Under the pieces are notes generated by a model that was not told where the DNA came from, did no database searches, and saw only the letters and a list, made by a program, of their open reading frames with translations. 64,000 nucleotides of DNA from Sulfurimicrobium lacus (GTDB lineage: Bacteria > Pseudomonadota > Gammaproteobacteria > Burkholderiales > Sulfuricellaceae): contig NZ_AP022853.1 in the NCBI RefSeq assembly GCF_011764585.1, positions 3,195,501 through 3,259,500 on the forward strand, given 5' to 3'. The translations under genes were made by a program, and so were the position numbers. Below, piece by piece: positions 50,456 through 59,225 of the stretch (within the stretch, counting starts at the first letter, position 1; each line of letters starts with the position of its first letter).

Positions 50456-51691
50456 ATGAAGAAGACCTTTGTCGACGTGATGCTCGAGCTGCCGGTGGAC
50501 ACCACGCTACGCGACTTCCTGACCTCCCACGGCCTGCCAGTGCCTGACGGTTTTGCATGGGACGATACGCCCGAGACGAGTCAGATCTTGGTCGAGGCGG
50601 TCAAAATTTGGCCCGACACCGACGCCCGCGACCGGATGACTGCCAACCTCCTAGCCAGCGTCCAGTTGGGCGATGCGGCGGGCAAGCAGGCGATGTTCGA
50701 AGCCGTTGTAGCAGACGGTGCCGCGCTGGTGGGACTTACGCTGTGCCAAAGCGACATTCACCGCTCGTTCTGGCTTTACGTCCACCATCCGGCACTGTTC
50801 GACCGTGCCTACGATTTTAGCTTCTGGGAAAACCACGGGCCTCAGACCCAGCAATACGACTTGGGCCTGAAACGTCAGCCGAACACAGCGGACAGCGCGC
50901 TGGTTGCTCTTCGCCAGGCAATCTCGGCCTTCTACAAGCGCGAACTGCAATGTGGTGACGGCAGCGAGGCGCACTTGATCGAGCGCAGTCCTGGCGTGTT
51001 CCTACTGTCCGTCCACATTAAGGACATGGCCATGCTGAGGTTGGAGTTCGAGGGCTCGACCCTGAAGCGCCGCGTCGGCAATCCCAATATTCACATGGTG
51101 CTTGAGTACGCCAAGGCCACCGGCGTGGTGCGGACTCTGGTGCGGGGCGGTGCAAAATACCAGCAGATGCTGGTCGAGGCCTTCGCCGAGCATGTGCTTG
51201 GCGTCAAAGCAAACGCACACCGGATCAAGTCGCCGACCTTGGATTTATCGATGCTGCGCACCGGCTTCGACGTGCAGGAAGCGTTCGAAGATGGGTTCTC
51301 GATGGTGCAACTCAAGGCACTCACACTCCTCAGCCCGGACAGCGCATTGAAGATCGACTGCACTGCGATGCAGTCCAGCCAGCAACGCTCCGTACATGAA
51401 CTGTTGAAGGAGAAGCTGCCCGGCCCGCTGGAAGGCCAGTGGACAGTGACGGCGGCACAGGTCAATCTGTACTACCCGCCCGAACCAGGAAGGACACGTC
51501 CCAAGGTGGTCACCATCGAAGTGACAAGCAAGGGGCGCCTGAACCTGCATAAGTTCGACGCCAAGATGCAGGCGCAACTGGAGGGCTATCTGGTCGCGGT
51601 GGGCATCTTGCAGAAGGGCCAGACCTTGAGCGTTCAGGAGCCTCCTTCGGAAACGGATGCGATGAATTCGTCGCCGGTGCTGGAGGACTGA
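50456..51691 (+). CDS. Unrecognised 411-aa protein
   Basis: From ATG 50456 behind AAAGGATAAAC. No motif of any family I know. Visible: an N-terminal segment ending IWPDTDARDRMTANLLASVQ, an aromatic segment HRSFWLYVHHPALFDRAYDF with FSFWENHGPQ, an acidic DGSEAHLIERSPGVFLLSVH, and a C-terminal strand region KVVTIEVTSKGRLNLHKFDA. No signal peptide or membrane helix. It precedes the zinc-ribbon protein by 3 bases, so the two form an operon. It faces the XRE-ImmA operon. Confidence 0.7.
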   Translation: MKKTFVDVMLELPVDTTLRDFLTSHGLPVPDGFAWDDTPETSQILVEAVKIWPDTDARDRMTANLLASVQLGDAAGKQAMFEAVVADGAALVGLTLCQSDIHRSFWLYVHHPALFDRAYDFSFWENHGPQTQQYDLGLKRQPNTADSALVALRQAISAFYKRELQCGDGSEAHLIERSPGVFLLSVHIKDMAMLRLEFEGSTLKRRVGNPNIHMVLEYAKATGVVRTLVRGGAKYQQMLVEAFAEHVLGVKANAHRIKSPTLDLSMLRTGFDVQEAFEDGFSMVQLKALTLLSPDSALKIDCTAMQSSQQRSVHELLKEKLPGPLEGQWTVTAAQVNLYYPPEPGRTRPKVVTIEVTSKGRLNLHKFDAKMQAQLEGYLVAVGILQKGQTLSVQEPPSETDAMNSSPVLED

Positions 51692-51694
51692 TCG

Positions 51695-52648
51695 ATGACG
51701 GGGCACGATGCCTGGGCCCTGGTCTGCCGACTGTTCACCGGCGGCACACCTGTGCTGCGTGCGACGCTGTCGCCGCGTGAGGTGGCCGCATTGTCCATTC
51801 TCGGCAAGGCGATCAAACCAACAACGCTGGATCCGCAATTCGTGCTCTGTCCCCACTGCCAGCAGCATCGGGCGCAGGTTTGGGGCGACGGTCATGGCGA
51901 GCGAGTGTGCCGTTGCCCGGATTGCGGGCCGGTCACCGTCGAGACCGACGACGTCGCGGCACTGACCCTGGACGAAGATTGGCTGCGGCAGAAAATGCGT
52001 CTCGCGCTCGGGATCGAGAGTCGCGACGGCATCGATGATCTGGGCGACGGGGTATGGCGGCTTGGCGATGCTCGCCGTTCGCCCGTGCTGTTGGCCCGCG
52101 ACCTGACGCGGGTATGGCAAGAGCCCGCACTGCTGGATCGGGTGCGGGTGCCCAGTGGCGACATCCGCGTGATTTCACCAAGGCCACGCACCACGCGTGG
52201 ATCGCCATTCGGGATTGGCGTGGAGTGGCTGGCGCTGGAGGAACGTTTCACGTTCTACGGTGGCGGGATCTCGTTTATCGGCAGTGCATCACCATCCACG
52301 AAACCAGTAGTTGATGATCCAGCCACGCCGGTGAACGGGCCGTTCTCGGCGGACTTCAAATGGGCAACGCTGCCGGATGGAAATGGCACTGCGATCCGAT
52401 TCACCGACGGTCAGGCCAAGGTGTTCGCAGCGCTGTGGTCGTTCAAAGGGGGAGCCACGACGGCGGAACGGATCATGCAACGAGCGGGTCTGGATAGCGC
52501 CAAGCCGAGCGATTTGTTCAAGATCAAACAGAAGGACAAGGGCAAGCCAGAGCCCGAGGCGCAGCACGCGGCCTACGGTGCGCTCGTGGTCACGCAGCAA
52601 CGTTCAGGGCTGTACTCGATGCCGTGCGCAGCAGGTGCGTTGGCGTGA
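51695..52648 (+). CDS. Unrecognised protein with zinc ribbon and C-terminal HTH-like part
   Basis: 317 aa; three bases after the previous stop. CPHCQQHRAQVWGDGHGERV followed by CRCPDCGPV is a zinc ribbon (residues ~50-80). The middle is beta-rich with RSPVLLARDLTRVW and RVISPRPRTTRGSPFGIGVE. The end AALWSFKGGATTAERIMQRA and SDLFKIKQKDKGKPE could be a winged helix. It may bind nucleic acid. No enzyme motif. Confidence 0.7.
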   Translation: MTGHDAWALVCRLFTGGTPVLRATLSPREVAALSILGKAIKPTTLDPQFVLCPHCQQHRAQVWGDGHGERVCRCPDCGPVTVETDDVAALTLDEDWLRQKMRLALGIESRDGIDDLGDGVWRLGDARRSPVLLARDLTRVWQEPALLDRVRVPSGDIRVISPRPRTTRGSPFGIGVEWLALEERFTFYGGGISFIGSASPSTKPVVDDPATPVNGPFSADFKWATLPDGNGTAIRFTDGQAKVFAALWSFKGGATTAERIMQRAGLDSAKPSDLFKIKQKDKGKPEPEAQHAAYGALVVTQQRSGLYSMPCAAGALA

Positions 52649-52774
52649 TCGGCACGGCCCCATGAAACCAGACATCAAGAAAGGAGATTTATGACATAAG
52701 CCCAATACGCGATGCGCCCAGGCTCGCGCTGATTTCCAGAGCCTGTACTTTTTTCATCTCTTGGAGTATTTGAC

Positions 52775-53005
52775 ATGACCGGAAAGAACCAATGGGTTGT
52801 ACCCATCAATGGCGGTGATCAGTGGGGTGTTCGCGGACAAGGTAACGAACGCATCACATCGATCCATGATACGCAGCGAGAGGCGATTGGCCGCGCGAGG
52901 GGCATCGCCGTCAACCAACAGAGTGAGTTGCTCATCCAGGGACGAGACGGGCAGATCCGTGAGCGCAACAGCTACGGCGACGATCCGTTTCCACCCAAGG
53001 GGTGA
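52775..53005 (+). CDS. DUF2188 protein
   Basis: 76 aa from ATG 52775 with GGAG nine bases upstream. WVVPINGGDQWGVRGQGNER, then THDTQREAI-like AIGRARGIAVNQQSELLIQG and GRDGQIRERNSYGDDPFPPK, are the DUF2188 pattern. The family is common in accessory DNA; function unknown. Confidence 0.85.
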   Translation: MTGKNQWVVPINGGDQWGVRGQGNERITSIHDTQREAIGRARGIAVNQQSELLIQGRDGQIRERNSYGDDPFPPKG

Positions 53006-53578
53006 CTCTGGGGTTGGCCTCGCCACCTTGCGGTTTGATGCACGACAATTCTGCTCGTGCAAACACGCAAGCAAACCACTCCCGATGGCACGCGCATAAG
53101 TGTTTGACGAACAACGCAAAGTGCGCGTGCCACCGCGAAAGAGTTGGTGGGGATTTTGAGAGAACAGAGGGCAAAAGAGAGTCGAACCGGCTGCCCAGTG
53201 GCCCAGGCCGTGCACACCCATGGCACACGCAGGATGGGCGCGAACACGGCGTGTCGTGCGGGAAGCAGAAATGGAAACGCCCAACCGAGAAGGGTTGGGC
53301 GTCTAATACTGGTGGTGGAACAAGTCCGCCACGGAAACCGAGATTCTACACATAAACGACCTTAATCGGAAGGACTACCGTTCTGTCGGGCATTTACTGC
53401 AATTTGTCGGGCTTTGCTCTACCACCCGCATTGCAGCGTCAAGTTCGCGTCTGAGGGTTTGTAGGCGTCCATTCGACGGAAAGCGCGTTTTAGCGAGGGC
53501 ATGCCGGACGCGCTCCGACTTGGCTTCGTTGTCCTCCAGCGCCTGAATGCGTGTCCCTAAAACCACAGGAGACACGTG
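53006..53578. other. 573-base stretch without a supported gene
   Basis: No gene with coding-like sequence. It contains the hairpin listed next. A 66-codon open frame on the - strand at 53375-53575 begins with GTG and lacks a ribosome binding site and is not called. Confidence 0.5.
53277..53302 (-). terminator. Strong hairpin, probable terminator
   Basis: ACGCCCAACC (53277-53286) and GGTTGGGCGT (53293-53302) form a perfect 10-bp stem with loop GAGAAG. On the - strand it is followed by TTCCATTTCT, on the + strand by no T-run, so it would end leftward transcripts. Confidence 0.5.
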
Positions 53579-54052
53579 ATGAAGAAAGTCGCAATCAATG
53601 AACAGGAGTTGGCCGAGCGCTGGGGACTCAGTCCCAAAACCCTACAGCGCTGGCGTAGCGAGGGTCGAGGCCCGAGGTACTTGAAGCTCTCCAAGCGGGT
53701 GACCTATCTCGTGGAGGAAATCCAGGCATTCGAGATGGAGTCGATGCATTCGGCCACTTGGGAAAAAGGCAGTGATGTCGTGCTGTCCAAAGACCCAAAT
53801 CTGATGTCGGCCAAGGAGATTGCCGAGGTCATGAACCTGCCGATGTACATCCTCACCCATCCAAACATGCGGGAATCGCTCGGAATTCCATTTTTGCATG
53901 TTGGAAAACTGATCCGCTTCAAACTGGATGAGATCAAGGCCTGGATGCTACGCTGTTCTGCCGAAATGGAAGCGCACGGCATCGAGGTGCCGAAGGATCC
54001 TCGCTCCCAACGGCGTACATTGCTTGAGGCCTTGGCCCGACTGCCGGCATGA
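53579..54052 (+). CDS. Two-domain HTH protein (fusion of two prophage-type regulators)
   Basis: 157 aa from ATG 53579 behind CAGGAG. Residues ~5-45 (NEQELAERWGLSPKTLQRWR, GRGPRYLKLSKRVTY) match the prophage regulator at 44887-45165 almost exactly. Residues ~75-125 (LMSAKEIAEVMNLPMYILTH, SLGIPFLHVGKLIRFKLDEI) match the HTH protein at 40224-40439. So this is a natural fusion of the two. It precedes the AbiE pair by 107 bases and could regulate a neighbouring element. Confidence 0.8.
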   Translation: MKKVAINEQELAERWGLSPKTLQRWRSEGRGPRYLKLSKRVTYLVEEIQAFEMESMHSATWEKGSDVVLSKDPNLMSAKEIAEVMNLPMYILTHPNMRESLGIPFLHVGKLIRFKLDEIKAWMLRCSAEMEAHGIEVPKDPRSQRRTLLEALARLPA

Positions 54053-54068
54053 CCACTCGATTGGATGC

Positions 54069-54089
54069 ACCGCCGACCAGATCGGCGGT
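54069..54089. terminator. Hairpin after the HTH fusion gene
   Basis: ACCGCCGA (54069-54076) and TCGGCGGT (54082-54089), loop CCAGA. It lies 17 bases after the stop codon. No T-run follows, so it may be a terminator helped by Rho or part of the AbiE control region. Confidence 0.4.
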
Positions 54090-54100
54090 CATCTGGCAAA

Positions 54101-54146
54101 GTTCCGTTTATTCGTCACTTACTTGCTTTCGACGAATAAACGGAAC
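54101..54146 (+). promoter_or_regulatory. AbiE operator: perfect 16-bp inverted repeat
   Basis: GTTCCGTTTATTCGTC at 54101-54116 and its exact complement at 54131-54146, separated by 14 bases. It ends 12 bases before the abiEi start codon. AbiEi antitoxins are known to bind inverted repeats in their own promoter, so this is the likely autoregulatory site. Confidence 0.8.
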
Positions 54147-54158
54147 ATACTTCCAACC

Positions 54159-54761
54159 ATGCGTGAAGCCACTCAAACCCAGCGCGTTATCGATCTGCTT
54201 GCCCAGAAGGGGATGCTGCGCCCAATCGATCTGGACGCCATGGGCATCCCTCGGGTGGTGCTGACGCGCATGAGCACCGCTGGCCAGCTCGAGAAAATCG
54301 GCCGTGGCCTCTATCGCCTGCCAAGCCCTGGCTCCGAAAACGAGAGCCTGGTCGCCATCGCGACCAAGGTGCCACAGGCGGTTTTTTGCCTGCTCACGGC
54401 CCTGCAATTCCATGAACTGACCACCCAACTGCCGCGCCAGATCTGGATCGCCATGCCTCGGGGCAGCCACACCCCGAAAATCGATTATCCGCCGGTCAAG
54501 ATGGTGCAGTTCGCCGGGGAGGCTTATTCGGCAGGGATCGAGGAGGTCGAGCGCGACCAAGTCAAGCTGCGGGTCTACTGCGCAGCCAAGACCGTGGCCG
54601 ACTGCTTCAAGCACCGCAACAAGATCGGCCTGGACGTGGCGCTCGAAGCCCTAAAAGATGCCCGGGCAAAAAAGAAGGCTTCGGCCGACGAGCTCTGGCG
54701 CTACGCCAAGATCTGTCGCGTCGCCAACGTGATGCGCCCCTACCTCGAGGCCATCGAATGA
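54159..54761 (+). CDS. abiEi: AbiEi antitoxin
   Basis: 200 aa from ATG 54159. N-terminal winged helix (RVIDLLAQKGMLRPIDLDAM, GQLEKIGRGLYRLPSPGSEN) and the AbiEi C-terminal domain (LTALQFHELTTQLPRQIWIA, VYCAAKTVADCFKHRNKIGL). AbiEi represses the operon and neutralises AbiEii without direct protein contact in the studied type IV system. The start codon has only a weak ribosome binding site, lying within the operator arm. Confidence 0.92.
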   Translation: MREATQTQRVIDLLAQKGMLRPIDLDAMGIPRVVLTRMSTAGQLEKIGRGLYRLPSPGSENESLVAIATKVPQAVFCLLTALQFHELTTQLPRQIWIAMPRGSHTPKIDYPPVKMVQFAGEAYSAGIEEVERDQVKLRVYCAAKTVADCFKHRNKIGLDVALEALKDARAKKKASADELWRYAKICRVANVMRPYLEAIE

Positions 54762-55630
54762 ACAAGGACATCGCCGCCTCCGTCCGGGCACGTCTGCTCA
54801 ATCTCGCCAAGGCGCAGGGAGTGGATTTCAATCAGGTGCTGGTTCGCTTCGCCCTGGAGCGCATCCTCTACCGCCTGAGCCAATCGGAGCACGCCGACCG
54901 TTTTCTACTCAAGGGCGCGCTGTTGTTCACCCTCTGGTACGACATGCCCCATCGCCCGACGCGCGATGCCGACCTGCTCGGCTTCGGGCCCAGCGATTTG
55001 GACTCCATTGCCCAGACGTTTCGGGACATCGCCAGCGTCAATGTCGCCGATGGCATGGTTTTCGATCCGGCATCGGTCACCGCCGAGGAAATCCGCAAGG
55101 AGGCCGGCTATGCCGGTGCTCGGGTACTGATCAGCGGCGAAATCGCCAAGGCACGCTGCAAGACGCAGATCGATATCGGTTTCGGCGATGCGGTCACGCC
55201 CGGGCCGGTCGACGCAACCTACCCAGTACTGATCAATGATCTGCCAGCACCACGACTTCGTACCTATCCCGTTTACACCGTCATCGCAGAAAAGTTGCAT
55301 GCCATCGCTTTGCTGGGCATGACCAACAGCCGGTTGAAGGACTATCTCGATTTGTTGGTGCTGCTGGATCGTGAAACGCTGGATGCTGAAACCTTGGCCG
55401 GCGCGATCGCGGCCACCTTCATCCGGCGCGGCATGGCAGTTCCGGCTTCGCTGCCGGTCGGCCTGACGGATGAGTTTTCAGGTGACGCGACACGGCAAGC
55501 CCTGTGGCACGCGTTTCTCAAGAAGAACGAACTGGCCCAACAAGCGCTACCGGATGTCGTGGCCGTGCTGCGAACGGCACTGGAGCCGGCACTAATTCGT
55601 GCTGCAACGCTGAACGGGCTCCAGAAATAG
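54758..55630 (+). CDS. abiEii: AbiEii nucleotidyltransferase toxin
   Basis: 290 aa; ATGA overlap with abiEi. KGALLFTLWYD and TRDADLLGFG (Asp70, Asp72) give the GSxxxRxTxDxD-type nucleotidyltransferase site, with KTQIDIGFGDAV supplying the third Asp and EKLHAIALLGMTNSRLKDYL the conserved Lys motif. The toxin is a nucleotidyltransferase that in related systems modifies tRNA and stops growth on phage infection. Confidence 0.93.
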   Translation: MNKDIAASVRARLLNLAKAQGVDFNQVLVRFALERILYRLSQSEHADRFLLKGALLFTLWYDMPHRPTRDADLLGFGPSDLDSIAQTFRDIASVNVADGMVFDPASVTAEEIRKEAGYAGARVLISGEIAKARCKTQIDIGFGDAVTPGPVDATYPVLINDLPAPRLRTYPVYTVIAEKLHAIALLGMTNSRLKDYLDLLVLLDRETLDAETLAGAIAATFIRRGMAVPASLPVGLTDEFSGDATRQALWHAFLKKNELAQQALPDVVAVLRTALEPALIRAATLNGLQK

Positions 55631-55824
55631 AGAACCCGCCCGTACGTCATCTGACGCAGAGGAGCGGGCCGTGTTGTATCTGATGCGATTTAGGCAACCC
55701 TGAAAACGCGAAAGCCCACGCCTGCGCATGGGCCTCGGAACTGGAGATCCGGCGTTGAAGCAAGAGCGTCCAAGGCGCAGTGTATGCAACTCGCCTGCCT
55801 CACGCAAGACACTGCAAAAGCGTG

Positions 55825-57401
55825 TTAACCCGGATATTTCACCAGCCCTATGACTTGGGTGCGTAGATATGCTGGACGCGTTGATCGCAAGCCCAGGGGC
55901 GGCATTTGATCAAGTTTTGATCAAATGGGCGAATTTCAGACGGACTTCCCCCAACCCCCGAAGATCAGCATGTCGGGGACGCACTCGTTTGTCGCTATGG
56001 GGACGCCAAGGCGTTGGCGGCGATGAAGTAGGTATCGCGTAGCGGATGGTGCGACGCCAGCAGGATGCGGATGCGGCGCGTGTTGCGAATCACCGCCGCG
56101 CCGATCTTGAGCAGGCGGACGCGAATCGTCGCCGCGGTGGCCTTCGCCAGATCAGTGGCGGCCAGCGCGATCTCGCGCAGGCGTTGCATCAGCGTGTAAG
56201 CCAAGGCCGAGAACAGGATGCGCAGCCAGTTTGCCAGGAACTTGTGGCAACTGGCCCGCGTGCCAAATAGGTCCAGTTGGGCTTCCTTGATCCGGTTCTC
56301 GGCCTCGCCCCGCTGGCAGTAGAGGTCGTCATACAGTTCCTCAGCAGGACGGTCGAGGTTGGTCACGATGAAGCGCGGATTGGTGCCTTGGGCGCCAAAC
56401 TCCAGGCGGGTGATCAGGCGCCGCTCCCGATCCCAGCTCTTGGCGGCGTAAGAGAACTGGCCAATCATCCGTTGCTTGGTCCCGGTGTTGTGGAAGGCCA
56501 GTTCCATGGCCTGCTCCCAGTGGGCCACGTGGCGATGCAGACGAGCATTCCTTGCCATACCGATGACGTAGCCGACGCCATGGCGTTCGCACCAGCGGAT
56601 CAGCCGCTGGCGGCAGAAGCCCGAATCCCCACGCACGATGATCCGTAGCGCCGGCCACGCCCGGCGCAACCGGGTCACGATCAGCTTGATCACGGCGGTC
56701 GCATGCTTGGCGCCGTCGATCCGGCTGCGGCGCAGGACACAGGCCAGCATGGCCTTGCCAGCGAACACATACAGGGGCAGGTAGCAGTAGTGGTCGTAGT
56801 AGGCATGGAACTCGGTCTGTTCCTGTTCCCCGTGCAAGGGAATGTCCGAGGCATCGATATCCAGCACCAGTTCCTCCGGACAGATAGCCTTGCTGGCAAT
56901 GAACTGCTCGACCAGTACCCGGTTCAGGGCTACGACATCGGATCGCGTCGCCCGCTGTTCCAGCCGACACAAGGTCGGGCTGCTGCCCAGTTCATCACGC
57001 GTGCCCACCGCGGTTTGCATCAGTGGGTCGTTGCGCAAGGTGGCGTGGTCGTTCAGGTCCTCATAGCCGCAGCACAGGGCATACAGGCGCTGTGCGATCA
57101 GGTCGCGCATTTCATGCGTGATGCGCTCCTGATTCCGTGGGTCGTGCAGTGCTTCAGCTACCGCCCGCGACAATCCAATGCGCCGGTCGACTTGCCGCAA
57201 CAGCATCAGCCCCCCATCGGAACTGAGCGCGCCGCCCTCGAAATTCGCCTCGATCGTGCAACGACCCAGGCGCCCAAACTCCATTTCCCTACGCGTACAA
57301 TTTGGCATCGGCGGAATACTCCGTTAATCCTGTCTCGACACCAGTATTAACGCGCCTCACGGCGATTCCGCCGAACTACTCTCGTGAAATATTCGGGTTA
57401 A
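55825..57401. mobile_element. IS1380-family insertion sequence
   Basis: Ends are inverted repeats: TTAACCCGGATATTTCAC at 55825-55842 and GTGAAATATTCGGGTTAA at 57384-57401, one mismatch. The 1577-bp size fits the family. No equal 4-base duplication is seen outside the ends (CGTG left, GCCA right), suggesting later rearrangement. A perfect palindrome with arms CATTTGATCAA / TTGATCAAATG at 55903-55927 lies between the left end and the transposase stop. The 195 bases before the IS hold no gene. Confidence 0.85.
55995..57308 (-). CDS. IS1380-family transposase
   Basis: 437 aa. DDE transposase with LVLDIDASDIPLHGEQEQTE (first Asp), IIVRGDSGFCRQRLIRWC (second Asp), and YCQRGEAENRIKEAQLDLFG (Glu). 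N-terminal FGRLGRCTIEANFEGGALSS and DGGLMLLRQVDRRIGL are typical of IS1380. It is intact. Catalyses movement of the element. Confidence 0.95.
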   Translation of the reverse strand: MPNCTRREMEFGRLGRCTIEANFEGGALSSDGGLMLLRQVDRRIGLSRAVAEALHDPRNQERITHEMRDLIAQRLYALCCGYEDLNDHATLRNDPLMQTAVGTRDELGSSPTLCRLEQRATRSDVVALNRVLVEQFIASKAICPEELVLDIDASDIPLHGEQEQTEFHAYYDHYCYLPLYVFAGKAMLACVLRRSRIDGAKHATAVIKLIVTRLRRAWPALRIIVRGDSGFCRQRLIRWCERHGVGYVIGMARNARLHRHVAHWEQAMELAFHNTGTKQRMIGQFSYAAKSWDRERRLITRLEFGAQGTNPRFIVTNLDRPAEELYDDLYCQRGEAENRIKEAQLDLFGTRASCHKFLANWLRILFSALAYTLMQRLREIALAATDLAKATAATIRVRLLKIGAAVIRNTRRIRILLASHHPLRDTYFIAANALASP

Positions 57402-57412
57402 GCCAAAGTCGT

Positions 57413-57448
57413 AATGTCCCCTTTGTCCAAAGTAGAAATGTCCCCTTT
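57413..57448. repeat. Direct repeats at the left end of the ISNCY element
   Basis: AATGTCCCCTTT occurs at 57413-57424 and 57437-57448, a pattern typical near ends of ISNCY (ISDol1-like) elements. No complementary copy is seen near the other end, so the right end seems lost. Confidence 0.6.
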
Positions 57449-57489
57449 TGGTTTTTGAGGGGAGCGAGGCGGTGGAAGGAGACTTGACG

Positions 57490-58740
57490 ATGAGCAGGAA
57501 AGAGCGGGATCGGCTGAAGGTGGTTGAAGCCGTTCGGGAGAAACGGCTCAAGCAAGGAGAAGCCGCCAAGCAGCTGGGGCTGTCGTTGCGCCAAGTGAAA
57601 CGGCTGGTGCGCGCCCATCGGGAAGAGGGAGCGGCGGGGCTGGTCTCGAAGCGACGAGGACAGCCGAGCAACCGACGCATTGAGGAGGTGGAGCGCACCG
57701 CGGTCATGGCCTGTGTGCGCAACCATTACGCGGATTTTGGGCCGACACTGGCGGCGGAGTATCTGCGCAGCTTCCACGGCTTTACGCGCTCAACCGAAAC
57801 CTTGCGGCAGTGGATGATCGAGGCGGACGTATGGGCGCCGAAGCGGCAACGCCGCAAGCGGCCGTTCCAGTTGCGCGAGCGCCGCTCCTGTGTCGGCGAA
57901 CTGGTGCAGATCGACGGCAGCCCGCACGCCTGGCTGGAGGCGCGCGGGCCACGCTGCACGCTGATCGCCTTCATCGACGATGCCACCAGCCGGCTGCAGT
58001 ACGCCCGCTTCGAGCCCGCCGAGACGACGCGTGCCTATCTGTTGGGCTTGCGCGCCTACGTGACCCGCTTCGGGCGCCCGGCGGCGCTCTACAGCGACAG
58101 GCACAGCATCTTCACCAAGCACGACCCGGAGGACCCGACGCCGACGCAATTCGAGCGAGCTGCACGGGCGTTGGGAATCGAACCGATCCTGGCGCTCTCG
58201 CCGCAAGCCAAGGGACGGGTGGAACGTTCGTTTCAGACGCTCCAGGACCGGCTGGTCAAGGCGCTGCGGCTGGCCGGGATCGACACGGTGGCCGCAGCCA
58301 ATGCCTTGCTGCCACGCTTCATCGAGCACTACAACGCTCGCTTCGCCAAAACGCCCAAGAGCACACAGGACGCGCATCGGGCGCTGGAGATCGAGGCCGA
58401 ACCCCTGCGCTGGGCCACCAGCGAGCAGTACCAACGCACCTTGTCCAAAGTCGCTGTCGTGCCAGTACCAGGGGCGGCAGTACCTGATCCAGACCCAGGG
58501 GGCGCCGGCTTATCACCTGCGTGCGGCGCGGATCACCGTCTGTGACGAGGGCATCGACGACACCCTGGTCTTGCTCCACCAGGGCCGGCTGCTACCCTAC
58601 AAGGTATTTGCCCGCCATGACTTGCCGCCGCGCATCGCCGACGACAAGACCGTCGATGCCTATGTCGAAGCCGCCTTGCAGCGTCAGGCTCCCCCGCGAT
58701 CGACTCCGCCCGCCGGCCATCCTTGGCGCAAAGCGTTCAA
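57490..58740 (+). pseudogene. Frameshifted ISNCY-family transposase
   Basis: From ATG 57490. N-terminal HTH (QGEAAKQLGLSLRQVKRLVR), then the DDE core: GELVQIDGSPHAW, ALYSDRHSIFTKHD, SPQAKGRVERSFQTLQDRLV. Near base 58450 the frame changes: the continuing frame to 58545 reads GAAVPDPDPGGAG, which is not transposase, while the +1 frame (SCQYQGRQYLIQTQG, VCDEGIDDTLVLLHQGRLL) is the expected C-terminus. One extra A in the AAA at about 58450 would explain it. Its C-terminus then runs without stop into the next remnant. Confidence 0.8.
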
Positions 58741-58744
58741 TGCC

Positions 58745-59182
58745 ATCGCGAGGATTCTCCACGACAATACCAGTCTGCTGGCTCGGTTGCGAAATGCGCG
58801 GTCGGAGGTCGATGGCATACCGATATGGAGCCCGGAATTCGAACGAATCCAACGTGTCATTCTCAAGCTGGCACGTTGCCATGCTGCATTCGAACTGAAT
58901 GAGCCAATGCTCGAAGAACCCGCTCACTTGGTCATCAAGCCCTTGAGCCTGATGACGGCAGACGAACTTTCTTCATTTGAGACTCATGGAGCACCCGTGA
59001 TCTGGCCAGAGGTGGGAAGCCGTGCGATGCAGCGAGTACTCGTGTCTGGCATGGATCTACACGCGGAAGGGTGGTTGGTCGTCCAAGAGAACAACTACCG
59101 ATTCCAGGTTCACCAAGCCTGCGGGCTGACCATCAAGATCGTGCTGCGTGAATATCTTGGATGCGAAATCGTTTGGGACTGA
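58745..59182 (+). pseudogene. 3' remnant of a probable HNH-type gene
   Basis: About 145 codons without a start, fused in frame to the transposase end. VILKLARCHAAFELNEPMLE, EPAHLVIKPLSLM, WPEVGSRAMQRVLVSG and WLVVQENNYRFQVHQACGLT are the C-terminal pattern of HNH endonuclease-like proteins found in defence islands. The catalytic part is missing. Its stop lies 43 bases from the convergent drmC stop. Confidence 0.6.
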
Positions 59183-59225
59183 ATCGTGCCGTCGCCAGAA
59201 TGTCTTCATCGGCCACAGATGGGAC

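Noticed and set aside
52691-52699. Mini-frame ATG-ACA-TAA behind a perfect AAGGAG
   Set aside because: Two codons only; possibly a decayed start before the DUF2188 gene but nothing supports a product.
53155-53185. tRNA-like T-loop (GGTTCGACTC on the - strand) as phage attachment tRNA
   Set aside because: The bases flanking the loop cannot form the T stem and no acceptor or anticodon stem is found.
53375-53575. 66-codon open frame on the - strand
   Set aside because: GTG start without ribosome binding site, no recognisable sequence, and it lies against the promoter region of the HTH fusion gene.
55903-55927. Palindrome CATTTGATCAA / TTGATCAAATG as a host regulatory site
   Set aside because: It lies inside the IS1380 ends, so it belongs to the element, probably as a transcription barrier.
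58301-59182. One 293-codon gene spanning transposase end and HNH end
   Set aside because: The first third is the out-of-frame copy of transposase sequence followed by its true C-terminus and then an unrelated gene end; no start signal. Listed as two pseudogene parts.
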